Below, piece after piece: positions 1 through 5,199 of a stretch of DNA of 5,199 nucleotides. The notes below the pieces were generated by a model, which had not been told where the DNA came from, ran no database searches, and was given only the letters and a program-made list of their open reading frames with translations. How positions within the stretch are numbered: position 1 is the first letter of the stretch; every line of letters starts with the position of its first letter. The stretch is from Candidatus Parcubacteria bacterium (lineage in GTDB: Bacteria > Patescibacteriota > Patescibacteriia > UBA1558 > GWA2-36-10), in the NCBI GenBank assembly GCA_023246135.1, contig JAHFJB010000042.1, forward strand, positions 1-5,199. The letters are read 5' to 3'. A program made the translations under genes and the position numbers.

Positions 1-482
1 GTGGCAACTATTTTGGGGAAATGATGACGCAAATGCTCTTTAAACTTTTCTAGATTAGCTGGATATTTAAAAAGGTTTTGATAATCAATCTCAATTTGCC
101 GAAAATCCAAAAAAGCATCCTCATCCAGACGCTTGATTTTGGAAGAAAGCAATATAGCCAAAGACTTATTATAAGGTATTTGCTGCTGTCCAAAAATAAG
201 CTGCCTCTGACCTTGTTTTAAAATAAATATTCCCTCTTTGGCTGGCAATTGATGCTTTATTTGTTCGTCATCACCAAATTCTAATGCCAACTCAATATCA
301 GCTTTTTCATAAACCAGAGTCTGATCGCTCAAACGGTCGCTCAAGGCAAACTCTATAGCATCCAAAATATTACTTTTACCGCTATTGTTCTGACCAATAA
401 AAATAGTAGCCAACGGTAAATTCAAAACCATCGGCTCTTTGATGCTTTTGTAGCAGTTTATTGTTAATTTTTTTATGATCAT
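1..482 (-). CDS. AAA family ATPase, RecF/OLD/SMC-like, N-terminal part (cut by window edge)
   Basis: The frame stays open from an ATG at 482 to the window edge, giving 160 complete codons; the C-terminal part lies outside. The protein starts MIIKKLTINCYKSIKE, the usual first strand of RecF/OLD/SMC-type ATPases ('I..L.I.nyksi'). A Walker A motif, GQNNSGKSN, follows at residues 30-38, with K36 and S37 as the phosphate/Mg ligands, then ILDAIEFAL as the next helix. The Walker B and signature motifs would be in the missing part, so the subfamily (RecF, OLD nuclease, AAA_15/AAA_21) cannot be decided. Members typically bind ATP and act on DNA, often in repair or defence; that role is family knowledge, not visible here. 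The start lies 6 nt after the stop of the glycosyltransferase gene, so the two are probably co-transcribed. No Shine-Dalgarno sequence is visible. Confidence 0.85.
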   Translation of the reverse strand, partial: MIIKKLTINCYKSIKEPMVLNLPLATIFIGQNNSGKSNILDAIEFALSDRLSDQTLVYEKADIELALEFGDDEQIKHQLPAKEGIFILKQGQRQLIFGQQQIPYNKSLAILLSSKIKRLDEDAFLDFRQIEIDYQNLFKYPANLEKFKEHLRHHFPKIVA

Positions 483-488
483 GCCAAA

Positions 489-1814
489 CTATAACAAATG
501 AACGTCCTCTATCTCACTGACTTTATTTTTCAAAACAATATCTTCAATATGATAAGTCCCCATGCGCGGCGCATCCAAAAATCCCTCCATAGCCGCTTCC
601 GCCAGCCACCCAGAATCTAACCAATCAAATAGCCACTCATCAACATACTGCGGATCCTGGCTATCCACACCAGCACCAATAGCTAGTAGCCAACCACGAT
701 TATATCTTTCTTGAGAGCCAATCGGCTCAGCCATAATAATTGGTAGACCCAAACCACTATAAAAAGTAAGTTCCGACGGCTTAGTCCATAAAATATCCGT
801 ATGGCGCAAAATTTTGTTAAATACCTTAAAATGATTCAGCTTGTCTTCAGTATAGATAATACGGATATTATCCAACTTATCCAACCCCTGACGTTTTACT
901 TCATTTTTAAAATACAAATAAACATCATTTCTAACGCCAGCAATTAAATTTAGTCTTATTTTATTTTGCTTAATCTTGTCCTTTAATTTCTTTACCAAAG
1001 TAATACCAATATCACGCTGAGCGCCAGCTCCACCGACTACAAAAGTTATAGTGATTGGCCTGTCTGGCTTCTTTATACTCTTGACGGGACAGAGATAATT
1101 CTCTATCAACTTATTGTATTTACGCCTATAAACACTGCGCGGATCTAAATTATAAATACGAGAGGCTAAATCAGCCCGCAAGGTTTTTTGTTTTAATCCG
1201 CCAATATTGTCCTTAGGCAAAGGAAAGCCAGTTATAAAAATCTTTTCTGGCCTCACTCCATAAAGCTCCAAGCGAGCTTTGACTCTCTTGTTGGGAACTA
1301 AATAATTAATCTTACTGGTTTTGGGATTAAACGGGGCCCAAGCTCTAGCTATATCTGCATCACAAACTACACAATAAATCTTTTCCTTGTAGCCATAATA
1401 TTCCGCAAAATAAGCGGGCACAAAAAAAGTAGTCACAAAAGGCAAGGGGTTCTTATTTAGCTCTTCAATGAGACTCTTACCCAGTCCCTTTTTGACTTGA
1501 TTATAAAAATATTTTTGTTGGGCAGAATTACGTGACAAATCACGCTTAGGATAAAAAGGCTCAATCTTCTGATAACTATCCATGATAGCAAAAGCGGTTG
1601 TTCCTAAAAAAGGCACATTTTTGAAACGAGAAATTATCTCGTACCAAGTCCGCCCACCTTCCCACATGCGACGCTCTTTACTGCTGATACCCTGATAACG
1701 ATTGGCATTGATAATACCCCTATGAGCATTTTCCAAAAAAGGATAAGCAGCACGCTGGTGGCCATAGCCCATATCTACTGCTATGACGTACATTTTTTGT
1801 TTTTGTTTTGGCAT
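489..1814 (-). CDS. GT-B fold glycosyltransferase, MGDG synthase/MurG (GT28)-like
   Basis: This 441-aa protein carries the landmarks of the MGDG-synthase/MurG superfamily, which transfers a sugar from a nucleotide-sugar donor to a lipid-type acceptor at the inner face of the membrane. With ATG 1814 as residue 1, it shows VDMGYGHQRAA at 13-23 (the N-terminal GxGH acceptor/phosphate loop), VCDADIARAWAP near 150-161 (matching the 'vTD...W' segment), YLVPN...GVRPEKIFITGFPL at about 171-199, FVVGGAGAQ at 258-266 (start of the donor domain), and TKPSELTFYSGLGLPI...EPIGSQERYN at about 344-372 (donor-site motif). The usual KPGG is KPSE here, a variant typical of a separate subfamily. The frame can be extended to a GTG at 1844, but that would overlap the upstream 26-codon ORF; ATG 1814 sits 13 nt after that ORF's stop. 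ATG 1793 is a further option. There is no signal peptide or clear membrane helix, so the protein is cytosolic or peripheral. Donor and acceptor are unknown. Confidence 0.83.
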   Translation of the reverse strand: MPKQKQKMYVIAVDMGYGHQRAAYPFLENAHRGIINANRYQGISSKERRMWEGGRTWYEIISRFKNVPFLGTTAFAIMDSYQKIEPFYPKRDLSRNSAQQKYFYNQVKKGLGKSLIEELNKNPLPFVTTFFVPAYFAEYYGYKEKIYCVVCDADIARAWAPFNPKTSKINYLVPNKRVKARLELYGVRPEKIFITGFPLPKDNIGGLKQKTLRADLASRIYNLDPRSVYRRKYNKLIENYLCPVKSIKKPDRPITITFVVGGAGAQRDIGITLVKKLKDKIKQNKIRLNLIAGVRNDVYLYFKNEVKRQGLDKLDNIRIIYTEDKLNHFKVFNKILRHTDILWTKPSELTFYSGLGLPIIMAEPIGSQERYNRGWLLAIGAGVDSQDPQYVDEWLFDWLDSGWLAEAAMEGFLDAPRMGTYHIEDIVLKNKVSEIEDVHLL

Positions 1815-1827
1815 TTTTTTATTTAAA

Positions 1828-1908
1828 TTAACGAAAACGAGCACTTACAATAGACTTACCGCTACGGCGACGGTGTTTTTTCCTAGCCATTTTCTTTTTC
1901 TTATTCAT
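1828..1908 (-). CDS. 26-aa highly basic mini-protein, possible tiny ribosomal protein (bTHX- or bS22/COX24-like)
   Basis: This short ORF runs ATG 1908 to TAA 1828. Its product has 7 Lys, 6 Arg and 1 His in 26 residues and no acidic residue: a K-run, then MARKKHRRRSGKSIV and a C-terminal ARFR. It is probably real for three reasons. A consensus extended -10 box lies 8 nt upstream. An in-frame stop at 1918-1920 leaves ATG 1908 as the only start other than the internal ATG 1890. Five of its six Arg codons are CGT/CGC (four CGT), the choice typical of highly expressed genes, although the flanking genes are AT-rich. Composition and size recall tiny ribosomal proteins: K-M-x-[KR]-K-K-H-R resembles the bS22/AURKAIP1-COX24 core, and RRxGK resembles bTHX. 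Neither match is decisive. It heads an operon with the glycosyltransferase 13 nt downstream. A chance ORF cannot be excluded. Confidence 0.6.
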   Translation of the reverse strand: MNKKKKMARKKHRRRSGKSIVSARFR

Positions 1909-1916
1909 ATCTATAT

Positions 1917-1946
1917 ATTATAACACAAATAAGAACTTTAGCCCAA
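1917..1946 (-). promoter_or_regulatory. Strong extended -10 promoter for the 26-aa ORF / glycosyltransferase / ATPase operon
   Basis: On the minus strand, TGTTATAAT gives an extended -10: TG at 1925-1924 and a perfect TATAAT at 1922-1917. A weak -35 candidate, TTGGGC, lies at 1946-1941 with an 18-bp spacer. The -10 is followed after only 8 nt by ATG 1908, so the transcript would start about 1-2 nt before the codon and be nearly leaderless. The promoter fills the 39-bp gap after the 58-aa gene. Confidence 0.65.
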
Positions 1947-1947
1947 A

Positions 1948-2124
1948 CTATTTCTTCACTAAACGATAAAAAATATATAAGCAAATCAAACCATAAAAAT
2001 AATATTCAAGATCAATCTGGCGCTCCACCATGCCTGGCTGGCAAAATTCCAAAAATACCAAGACCAACCAAGTGCCTAGGGCAATGCTAAAAAAATCTCT
2101 AATTAAAATTACACCAGTCTTCAT
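1948..2124 (-). CDS. 58-aa small membrane protein with two predicted helices
   Basis: I do not recognise this family. The product has two hydrophobic stretches: residues 11-27 (FFSIALGTWLVLVFLEF) and 41-56 (YYFYGLICLYIFYRLV). They are joined by a short polar loop with acidic residues (E34, D38, E40). Basic residues at both ends (K2, R9; R54, K57, K58) suggest a hairpin with both termini inside by the positive-inside rule. Its ATG (2124-2122) overlaps the TGA (2123-2121) of the upstream 167-aa gene as ATGA, which is the main evidence that it is genuine and translationally coupled. It probably works with that anchored protein and perhaps with the divergent GT-C candidate; this is inferred from position only. 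Confidence 0.72.
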   Translation of the reverse strand: MKTGVILIRDFFSIALGTWLVLVFLEFCQPGMVERQIDLEYYFYGLICLYIFYRLVKK

Positions 2125-2624
2125 CGGCTAAATTTTAAATGCCAATTATTCATCAAATAAATAGTAGATGTCGGTCGCAAATCGCTAATTGATAAAATCA
2201 TTTCTATCTTATTTCTTCTAACTTGCACCTTATCCAAAATCCAACTCAAAGAAAAATCTGAACTGCCAATATCTTTAAATTGCCAGGAGCCATCTTGCTG
2301 TTTAAGCCCCAGCTTGATATTTTCACCAGAATAATCGAGACTACCTTCAATTGTTAAAAGATTAAATTTTACTGGACTATAAACTTGTAGATAAAGCGGT
2401 TCCCCTAAAACCTCCAAACGGTCATTTACAACATCAAATTGGGTACGCTGTTCTGGATACCAACCGTAAATATCATGGCTAATAGGCCGGCGCCAATCCA
2501 GTTTATATTCCCACAGACGACTAGTAACAATTCCCCGGCTAAGCACATAGCCAATCAAAGCTAAAGCAGCTGCCAGCCACAAATAACGCCAAATCTTAAT
2601 AATCACTAATCGTCTGATAAGCAT
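2121..2624 (-). CDS. 167-aa membrane-anchored protein with extracytoplasmic beta-rich domain, unknown function
   Basis: The first ATG after the promoter is at 2624, giving 167 aa. The frame stays open a further 38 codons to 2738, but that extension crosses the divergent promoter and the start of the neighbouring gene. The N-terminus has R4, R5, K10 and R13, then one hydrophobic helix at about residues 14-29 (YLWLAAALALIGYVLS). This is a signal-anchor topology with the remainder outside. Residues 35-167 are rich in Trp/Tyr and alternate polar and hydrophobic residues, suggesting a beta-sandwich. Features are YGWYPEQR at 53-60, GEPLYLQVYSPVKF shortly after, and a GLKQQDGSWQF stretch. This style recurs in CPR hypothetical proteins, but I cannot name a domain. 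No catalytic motif is evident. It is divergent from the GT-C gene and coupled to the 58-aa gene, so a role in assembling or modifying a surface polymer is plausible but inferred. Confidence 0.78.
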   Translation of the reverse strand: MLIRRLVIIKIWRYLWLAAALALIGYVLSRGIVTSRLWEYKLDWRRPISHDIYGWYPEQRTQFDVVNDRLEVLGEPLYLQVYSPVKFNLLTIEGSLDYSGENIKLGLKQQDGSWQFKDIGSSDFSLSWILDKVQVRRNKIEMILSISDLRPTSTIYLMNNWHLKFSR

Positions 2625-2630
2625 GCCTAT

Positions 2631-2659
2631 ATTGTAGCAAAACTTGGGAGTTTTAAGAA
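2631..2659 (-). promoter_or_regulatory. Leftward divergent promoter, leaderless type
   Basis: On the minus strand, TGCTACAAT (2639-2631) is an extended -10 with TACAAT at 2636-2631. A weak -35 candidate, TTCTTA, lies at 2659-2654 with a 17-bp spacer. Only 6 nt (ATAGGC) separate the -10 from ATG 2624, so the predicted +1 falls on or next to the A of the start codon. Confidence 0.6.
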
Positions 2660-2660
2660 G

Positions 2661-2689
2661 TGTGAAAAACAAAAAAAGTATGCTACAAT
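2661..2689 (+). promoter_or_regulatory. Rightward divergent promoter for the GT-C candidate
   Basis: The extended -10 is TG at 2681-2682 and TACAAT at 2684-2689. The -35 region around 2661-2666 (TGTGAA) is poor, as extended -10 promoters tolerate. ATG 2700 begins 10 nt after the -10, so the leader would be about 3-5 nt, too short for a ribosome binding site. The -35 regions of this and the leftward promoter abut, so one polymerase should exclude the other. Confidence 0.6.
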
Positions 2690-2699
2690 AAACCCGTTT

Positions 2700-4802
2700 A
2701 TGATCAGTTTTAGCAGACCACAAAACATTGTCGGGCAAATAATTTTGGCCGCCTTAATCTTAGCTAATGTCTATTGGCTCCACAATCTGCCCCTAGGCTT
2801 AATCTTGGGAGCTATTTATCTATGGCTCAATAGCCGCAAATTGGGCGATATTTTTTTTACTAATATACACCAAGGCTTCAAAAATCTGGCTGGACTGCTC
2901 ATGATATTTGCTTATATCAGCTTAATCTATACTATTGCTTATCATCTATATCAAATCAATATATTTGTCTGGCTGTTTAGCTTTTTATCTATTAGTATTA
3001 TTGTAGAATTTTTATCATATTATTTGCAAAGACGGCATTATTTTTTACAAACTTGGCATTGGTATTTTTTGGATATAAAAAATTTGAGAAAATCTCTTTT
3101 ACCCACTATATTCATAGTTTTAGACATATTGATATTTATATTTCTACTCAAAAAAGCCAGCACTGGCATTATCCGCTCACCTTGGGAACTACTAAGCTAC
3201 AAATTTTGGGCGGCCTTTGCTTTGAGCAACCTATGCTTAGTAGCCAGCCTAGTAGATAAACGCTCAGACAAAAATATATTTTTTTTAGTATGCCATTTTT
3301 TTATGTTGGCCAGTTTCGCCCTAATTCTATACCCTCTGGGCTATGGCTATGACTCATTTATACATGCTGCTACTATCAAAGTCATAGCTGACACGGGCAC
3401 TATTGAACCACGCCTTTTCTTATATGTTGGCCAATATGGCCTGACTTTCTTCATCCATTACTTGACCAACCTGTCCCTGTTTGATGTCAATCGCTTACTG
3501 ATGCCCTTTTGTTTTGCCGTTTTTTGGCCAACTAGCATATTTTACGGCCTGCGTTATGGTTTTAAGTGGTCATTTAAAACCAGCTACTTGGCCACGCTCT
3601 GGAGTACAGCTTTGGGATTCAATTTTGCTATTATGACCACTCCGCAAAATCTGACTTACCTATGGTTTGTTATGATTATATTTCTATTGCCGGAAATAAA
3701 CAAAAAAAATATTCCTCTATTCTTTCCGTGGGCTATCACCGTCATGACCATGACTATGCACCCTTTAGCTGGCCTACCGCTACTATTTTTAAGCACTTAC
3801 CTCAGTGTTGCGCAAATTAAAAAGCATAAAATCATTAAAAAATTATTAGTCATTTTAACTACTCTAGCTGGCATCATTAGCCTACCACTATTTTTTGCCT
3901 TATATCAGCATCTTAGTGGCATTCCCTGGAACAAAATTTTTACCATCAGCGATGATGGCTTTAATCTAGCCCCTTTTAACTGGTATCACACCTATAGTTT
4001 TCCCTTAGACGCTCTGCACAATATCGGTGCCAACTTTATCTGGATATACGCCATTGTTAGCGCTTTGGGTTTATATTTTATACTAAAAGAGCATAAATAT
4101 GTTTTCTTTAAAAAATTGCTGTTCCTAATTATAGTTTTAATAATCAACTATTTCATTGCTAGCTTGTTTTTATCTTTCAATCTGCAAATTAGCTACCAAA
4201 AAAATGACTACCCTGATCGCCTGGCTTATTTAGTAGTCCTAGCAGTCTTGCCTATATTTTTGACCAGTGTTTATTTTTGGTGGCAAAAAGTCTTGGATAG
4301 CCGCCAAGAATTTTGGCCTAAAATATTTTTAATTGTGCTTACGACAATTATAATCATCAGTGGCACTTATTTTAGCTATCCTGTCTATGACCGCCACCAA
4401 AACTCCAAAAGCTTCAATGTCACTGCCACTGATCTCAAGACCGTAGACTTTATAGACAATCAAGCCCAAGGCGCCTCTTATATAGTCCTGGCCAACCAGA
4501 TGGTTGGTGCGGCCGCTATACAACAATTTGGTTTTGCTCACTACTATAACAACAATTTTTATTACTCCATGCCCTTGGGCATTAATAATATCTACCAAGA
4601 CTATCTGGTTATGGTAGAAGAAAACGCCAGCCGCGAGGCAGCCCTTACAGCTATGGATAAAGCCGGCGTAAACAAATTATACTTAGTCATAAACAATTAT
4701 TGGCACACTGCCAAAGTAGCTAGTGCTCAAGCTGACGAATCCGCCAATGAAAAATGGCTGATTGATAACGGCGTAAACTCTGTATTTTTATACACCCGCT
4801 AA
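2700..4802 (+). CDS. Polytopic membrane glycosyltransferase candidate, GT-C type, 700 aa
   Basis: The protein has roughly 15-17 predicted membrane helices over residues 10-560 and a soluble C-terminal domain (about 560-700) that should lie outside. This is the plan of GT-C enzymes (PMT/ArnT/STT3 superfamily), which use polyprenyl-phosphate-linked sugars and act at the outer face of the membrane. The first large outer loop after a helix at about 193-212 holds YGYDSFIHAAT (214-224), whose D217 and H222 suit the catalytic acidic loop of GT-C enzymes. A late helix begins after NDYPDRLAY (502-510), like the conserved Arg-containing segment seen in related CPR and archaeal proteins. The tail contains VLANQMVGAAAIQQFGF (596-612) and a Tyr/Asn-rich FAHYYNNNFYY run (612-622). 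ATG 2700 is supported by the promoter 10 nt upstream. The gene is monocistronic and followed by a terminator. A non-enzymatic membrane protein remains possible; substrate is unknown. Confidence 0.72.
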   Translation: MISFSRPQNIVGQIILAALILANVYWLHNLPLGLILGAIYLWLNSRKLGDIFFTNIHQGFKNLAGLLMIFAYISLIYTIAYHLYQINIFVWLFSFLSISIIVEFLSYYLQRRHYFLQTWHWYFLDIKNLRKSLLPTIFIVLDILIFIFLLKKASTGIIRSPWELLSYKFWAAFALSNLCLVASLVDKRSDKNIFFLVCHFFMLASFALILYPLGYGYDSFIHAATIKVIADTGTIEPRLFLYVGQYGLTFFIHYLTNLSLFDVNRLLMPFCFAVFWPTSIFYGLRYGFKWSFKTSYLATLWSTALGFNFAIMTTPQNLTYLWFVMIIFLLPEINKKNIPLFFPWAITVMTMTMHPLAGLPLLFLSTYLSVAQIKKHKIIKKLLVILTTLAGIISLPLFFALYQHLSGIPWNKIFTISDDGFNLAPFNWYHTYSFPLDALHNIGANFIWIYAIVSALGLYFILKEHKYVFFKKLLFLIIVLIINYFIASLFLSFNLQISYQKNDYPDRLAYLVVLAVLPIFLTSVYFWWQKVLDSRQEFWPKIFLIVLTTIIIISGTYFSYPVYDRHQNSKSFNVTATDLKTVDFIDNQAQGASYIVLANQMVGAAAIQQFGFAHYYNNNFYYSMPLGINNIYQDYLVMVEENASREAALTAMDKAGVNKLYLVINNYWHTAKVASAQADESANEKWLIDNGVNSVFLYTR

Positions 4803-4822
4803 AAATATTATAAATTATACAA

Positions 4823-4861
4823 ACATAAAAACCTGTACCAAATTGATGCAGGCTTTTATGT
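4823..4861. terminator. Bidirectional intrinsic terminator between convergent genes
   Basis: The arms ACATAAAAACCTG (4823-4835) and CAGGCTTTTATGT (4849-4861) pair over 13 positions with one exception, around a 13-nt loop. The exception is an A·C mismatch in plus-strand RNA but a G·U pair in minus-strand RNA, so the stem is complete only for the HU direction. The minus strand also ends in the better T-run (TTTTTATGTTT). It lies 21 bp after the GT-C stop and 22 bp beyond the HU stop, which fits a shared terminator. Confidence 0.72.
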
Positions 4862-4870
4862 CTAGTACTA

Positions 4871-4903
4871 GCTAAACGCTATTTACAAAATAGCGTCTTT
4901 AGC
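4871..4903 (-). other. Hairpin spanning the HU stop codon
   Basis: ACGCTATTT (4876-4884) and AAATAGCGT (4888-4896) form a perfect 9-bp stem around a 3-nt ACA loop. It is extended by GCTAA/TTAGC (4871-4875 with 4899-4903) across a 2-nt bulge. The HU stop codon (4883-4885) sits in the apex. No T-run follows on either strand, so it is more likely a 3'-end stabiliser or helper hairpin for the neighbouring terminator than a terminator itself. The 10-bp palindrome CTAGTACTAG (4862-4871) lies beside it. Confidence 0.55.
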
Positions 4904-5074
4904 AGCCTTAGCTACTCGGAACTTAACCACAGTTTTGGCTGGGATCTGGATAGTCGCACCAGTAGCTGGGTTCCTGCCCTGACGAGCAGAACGGTGCTTT
5001 TTCACCAATTTGCCCAAGCCAGGTACGGTGAACTCACCGCTGGTTTTGACTTCTTTGTAGGCCAACTGGGTCAT
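4883..5074 (-). CDS. C-terminal 63-aa HU fragment (beta-arm part) as it reads uncorrected
   Basis: Read literally, ATG 5074 opens a 63-aa frame with the second half of helix 2 (MTQLAYKEVKTS), the PGLGKL turn, the beta-arm with RNPATGATIQIPAKT, and the C-terminal FRVAKAAKDAIL. The ATG overlaps the TGA of the N-terminal fragment as ATGA, so reinitiation could in principle make this piece separately. Alone it lacks helix 1 and half of helix 2, which form the dimer core, so it is unlikely to fold as normal HU. It is best treated as part of the frameshifted gene at 4883-5163. Confidence 0.55.
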   Translation of the reverse strand: MTQLAYKEVKTSGEFTVPGLGKLVKKHRSARQGRNPATGATIQIPAKTVVKFRVAKAAKDAIL

Positions 5075-5163
5075 GGTTTCAGTACTTTGGCTACATCTTT
5101 TTTGCTTAGCTCTGTCTTTTCTGACAAAACATTAAGCAATTGAGACTTCGTTAACTTTGCCAT
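4883..5163 (-). pseudogene. HU family DNA-binding protein gene with a single-base frameshift
   Basis: HU proteins are small dimeric DNA-bending proteins of the nucleoid. From ATG 5163, 30 codons encode the N-terminal helices (MAKLTKSQLLNVLSEKTELS, then KKDVAKVLKP) and end at TGA 5073-5071. The rest of HU continues in the -1 frame from about 5080. Adding one base in the CTGAAACC stretch (5083-5076) gives a 93-aa protein that aligns with E. coli HU without gaps from ELSK to the turn (VGFG in HU, PGLG here), with residue 29 Glu or Lys. The DNA-binding arm follows, with RNPATG and its intercalating Pro at about residue 66. An in-frame TAG at 5184-5182 limits the start to ATG 5163. The lesion is one missing base, perhaps in the G or A run; an assembly error is as likely as a real mutation. 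If a sequencing error, this is a normal, intact HU gene. Confidence 0.85.
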
Positions 5164-5170
5164 AAGCCTA

Positions 5171-5186
5171 ATATTAGTTAACTAAT
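5171..5186 (-). promoter_or_regulatory. HU promoter region with a 14-bp perfect palindrome
   Basis: ATTAGTTAACTAAT (5173-5186) is its own reverse complement, centred on GTTAAC. On the minus strand it overlaps a weak -10 candidate, TAATAT (5176-5171), that ends 7 nt before ATG 5163, the same short spacing seen at the other starts in the window. A dimeric repressor or HU itself could bind here and block initiation. A -35 cannot be judged near the window edge. AT-rich sequence makes short palindromes easy to find, so support is moderate. Confidence 0.4.
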
Positions 5187-5199
5187 TATTAAATTCTCT

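Larger units (their letters stand above)
2631..2689. repeat. Perfect 9-bp inverted repeat made by two divergent -10 elements
   Basis: ATTGTAGCA at 2631-2639 and TGCTACAAT at 2681-2689 are exact reverse complements separated by 41 bp, so the centres are 50 bp apart. Each arm is also an extended -10 box for the gene on its side. The A-rich stretch at 2665-2677 lies between them. The loop is too long for a useful hairpin, so the symmetry is best read as paired promoters or paired protein-binding sites. Confidence 0.6.

Noticed and set aside
475..482. ATGATCAT palindrome at the ATPase start as an operator
   Set aside because: It arises from the codons ATG ATC AT; the gene is internal to an operon with a 6-nt gap and no promoter elements.
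1815..1844. GTG start adding 10 residues to the GT-B glycosyltransferase
   Set aside because: It would overlap the 26-codon ORF by 17 nt, is a rarer codon, and adds residues before the first beta strand with no family counterpart.
2625..2738. N-terminal extension of the 167-aa protein to give 205 aa
   Set aside because: It runs through both divergent promoters and past the start of the plus-strand gene; the sequence is not protein-like, and ATG 2624 is placed correctly for the leftward promoter.
3053..3259. 68-aa open frame on the plus strand
   Set aside because: It lies wholly inside the GT-C gene in another frame, with no start signal.
4329..4598. 89-aa open frame on the minus strand
   Set aside because: It is antisense to the GT-C C-terminal domain, with no promoter or homology; a shadow of the real gene.
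5071..5105. Programmed -1 frameshift to make full-length HU
   Set aside because: The only A-run (C AAA AAA G, about 5104-5097) would slip too early and replace the conserved helix 2; there is no slippery site at the CTGAAACC join. A plain base loss or sequencing error is simpler.

Overview
The window is AT-rich and densely coded. It has no rRNA, tRNA, CRISPR array or mobile element. It looks like a Candidate Phyla Radiation (Patescibacteria) genome. The support is an HU protein of the short Lys/Ala-rich type common there, a GT-B glycosyltransferase with the KPSE variant motif, a GT-C-like membrane protein with an extracytoplasmic tail, very small coupled genes, and no visible Shine-Dalgarno sequences. 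This assignment is inference from protein style, not a database match.

Layout, left to right. Minus-strand unit A is read from about 1946 down to 1. It has a strong extended -10 promoter, then a 26-codon ORF for a very basic mini-protein (1828-1908), a 441-aa MGDG-synthase/MurG-like GT-B glycosyltransferase (489-1814), and the N-terminal part of a RecF/OLD-like AAA ATPase cut by the window edge (1-482). Minus-strand unit B is read from about 2659 down to 1948. It encodes a 167-aa single-pass membrane-anchored protein (2121-2624) and a 58-aa two-helix membrane protein (1948-2124), joined by an ATGA overlap. A back-to-back promoter region at 2631-2689, with a perfect 9-bp inverted repeat formed by the two -10 elements, separates unit B from the plus-strand gene. 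That gene (2700-4802) encodes a 700-aa polytopic GT-C-type glycosyltransferase candidate. A convergent HU-family gene (4883-5163, minus) is split by a one-base frameshift, and a bidirectional terminator hairpin lies between it and the GT-C gene.

How the genes may fit together: the GT-C candidate and the two divergent membrane proteins look like a cell-surface glycan or glycoprotein module. The GT-B enzyme probably works on a lipid acceptor at the membrane. HU and the 26-aa basic protein are housekeeping nucleic-acid-binding types. The most striking regulatory point is that all four predicted -10 boxes lie only 6-10 nt from the start codon of their first gene, so these mRNAs would be leaderless or nearly so.
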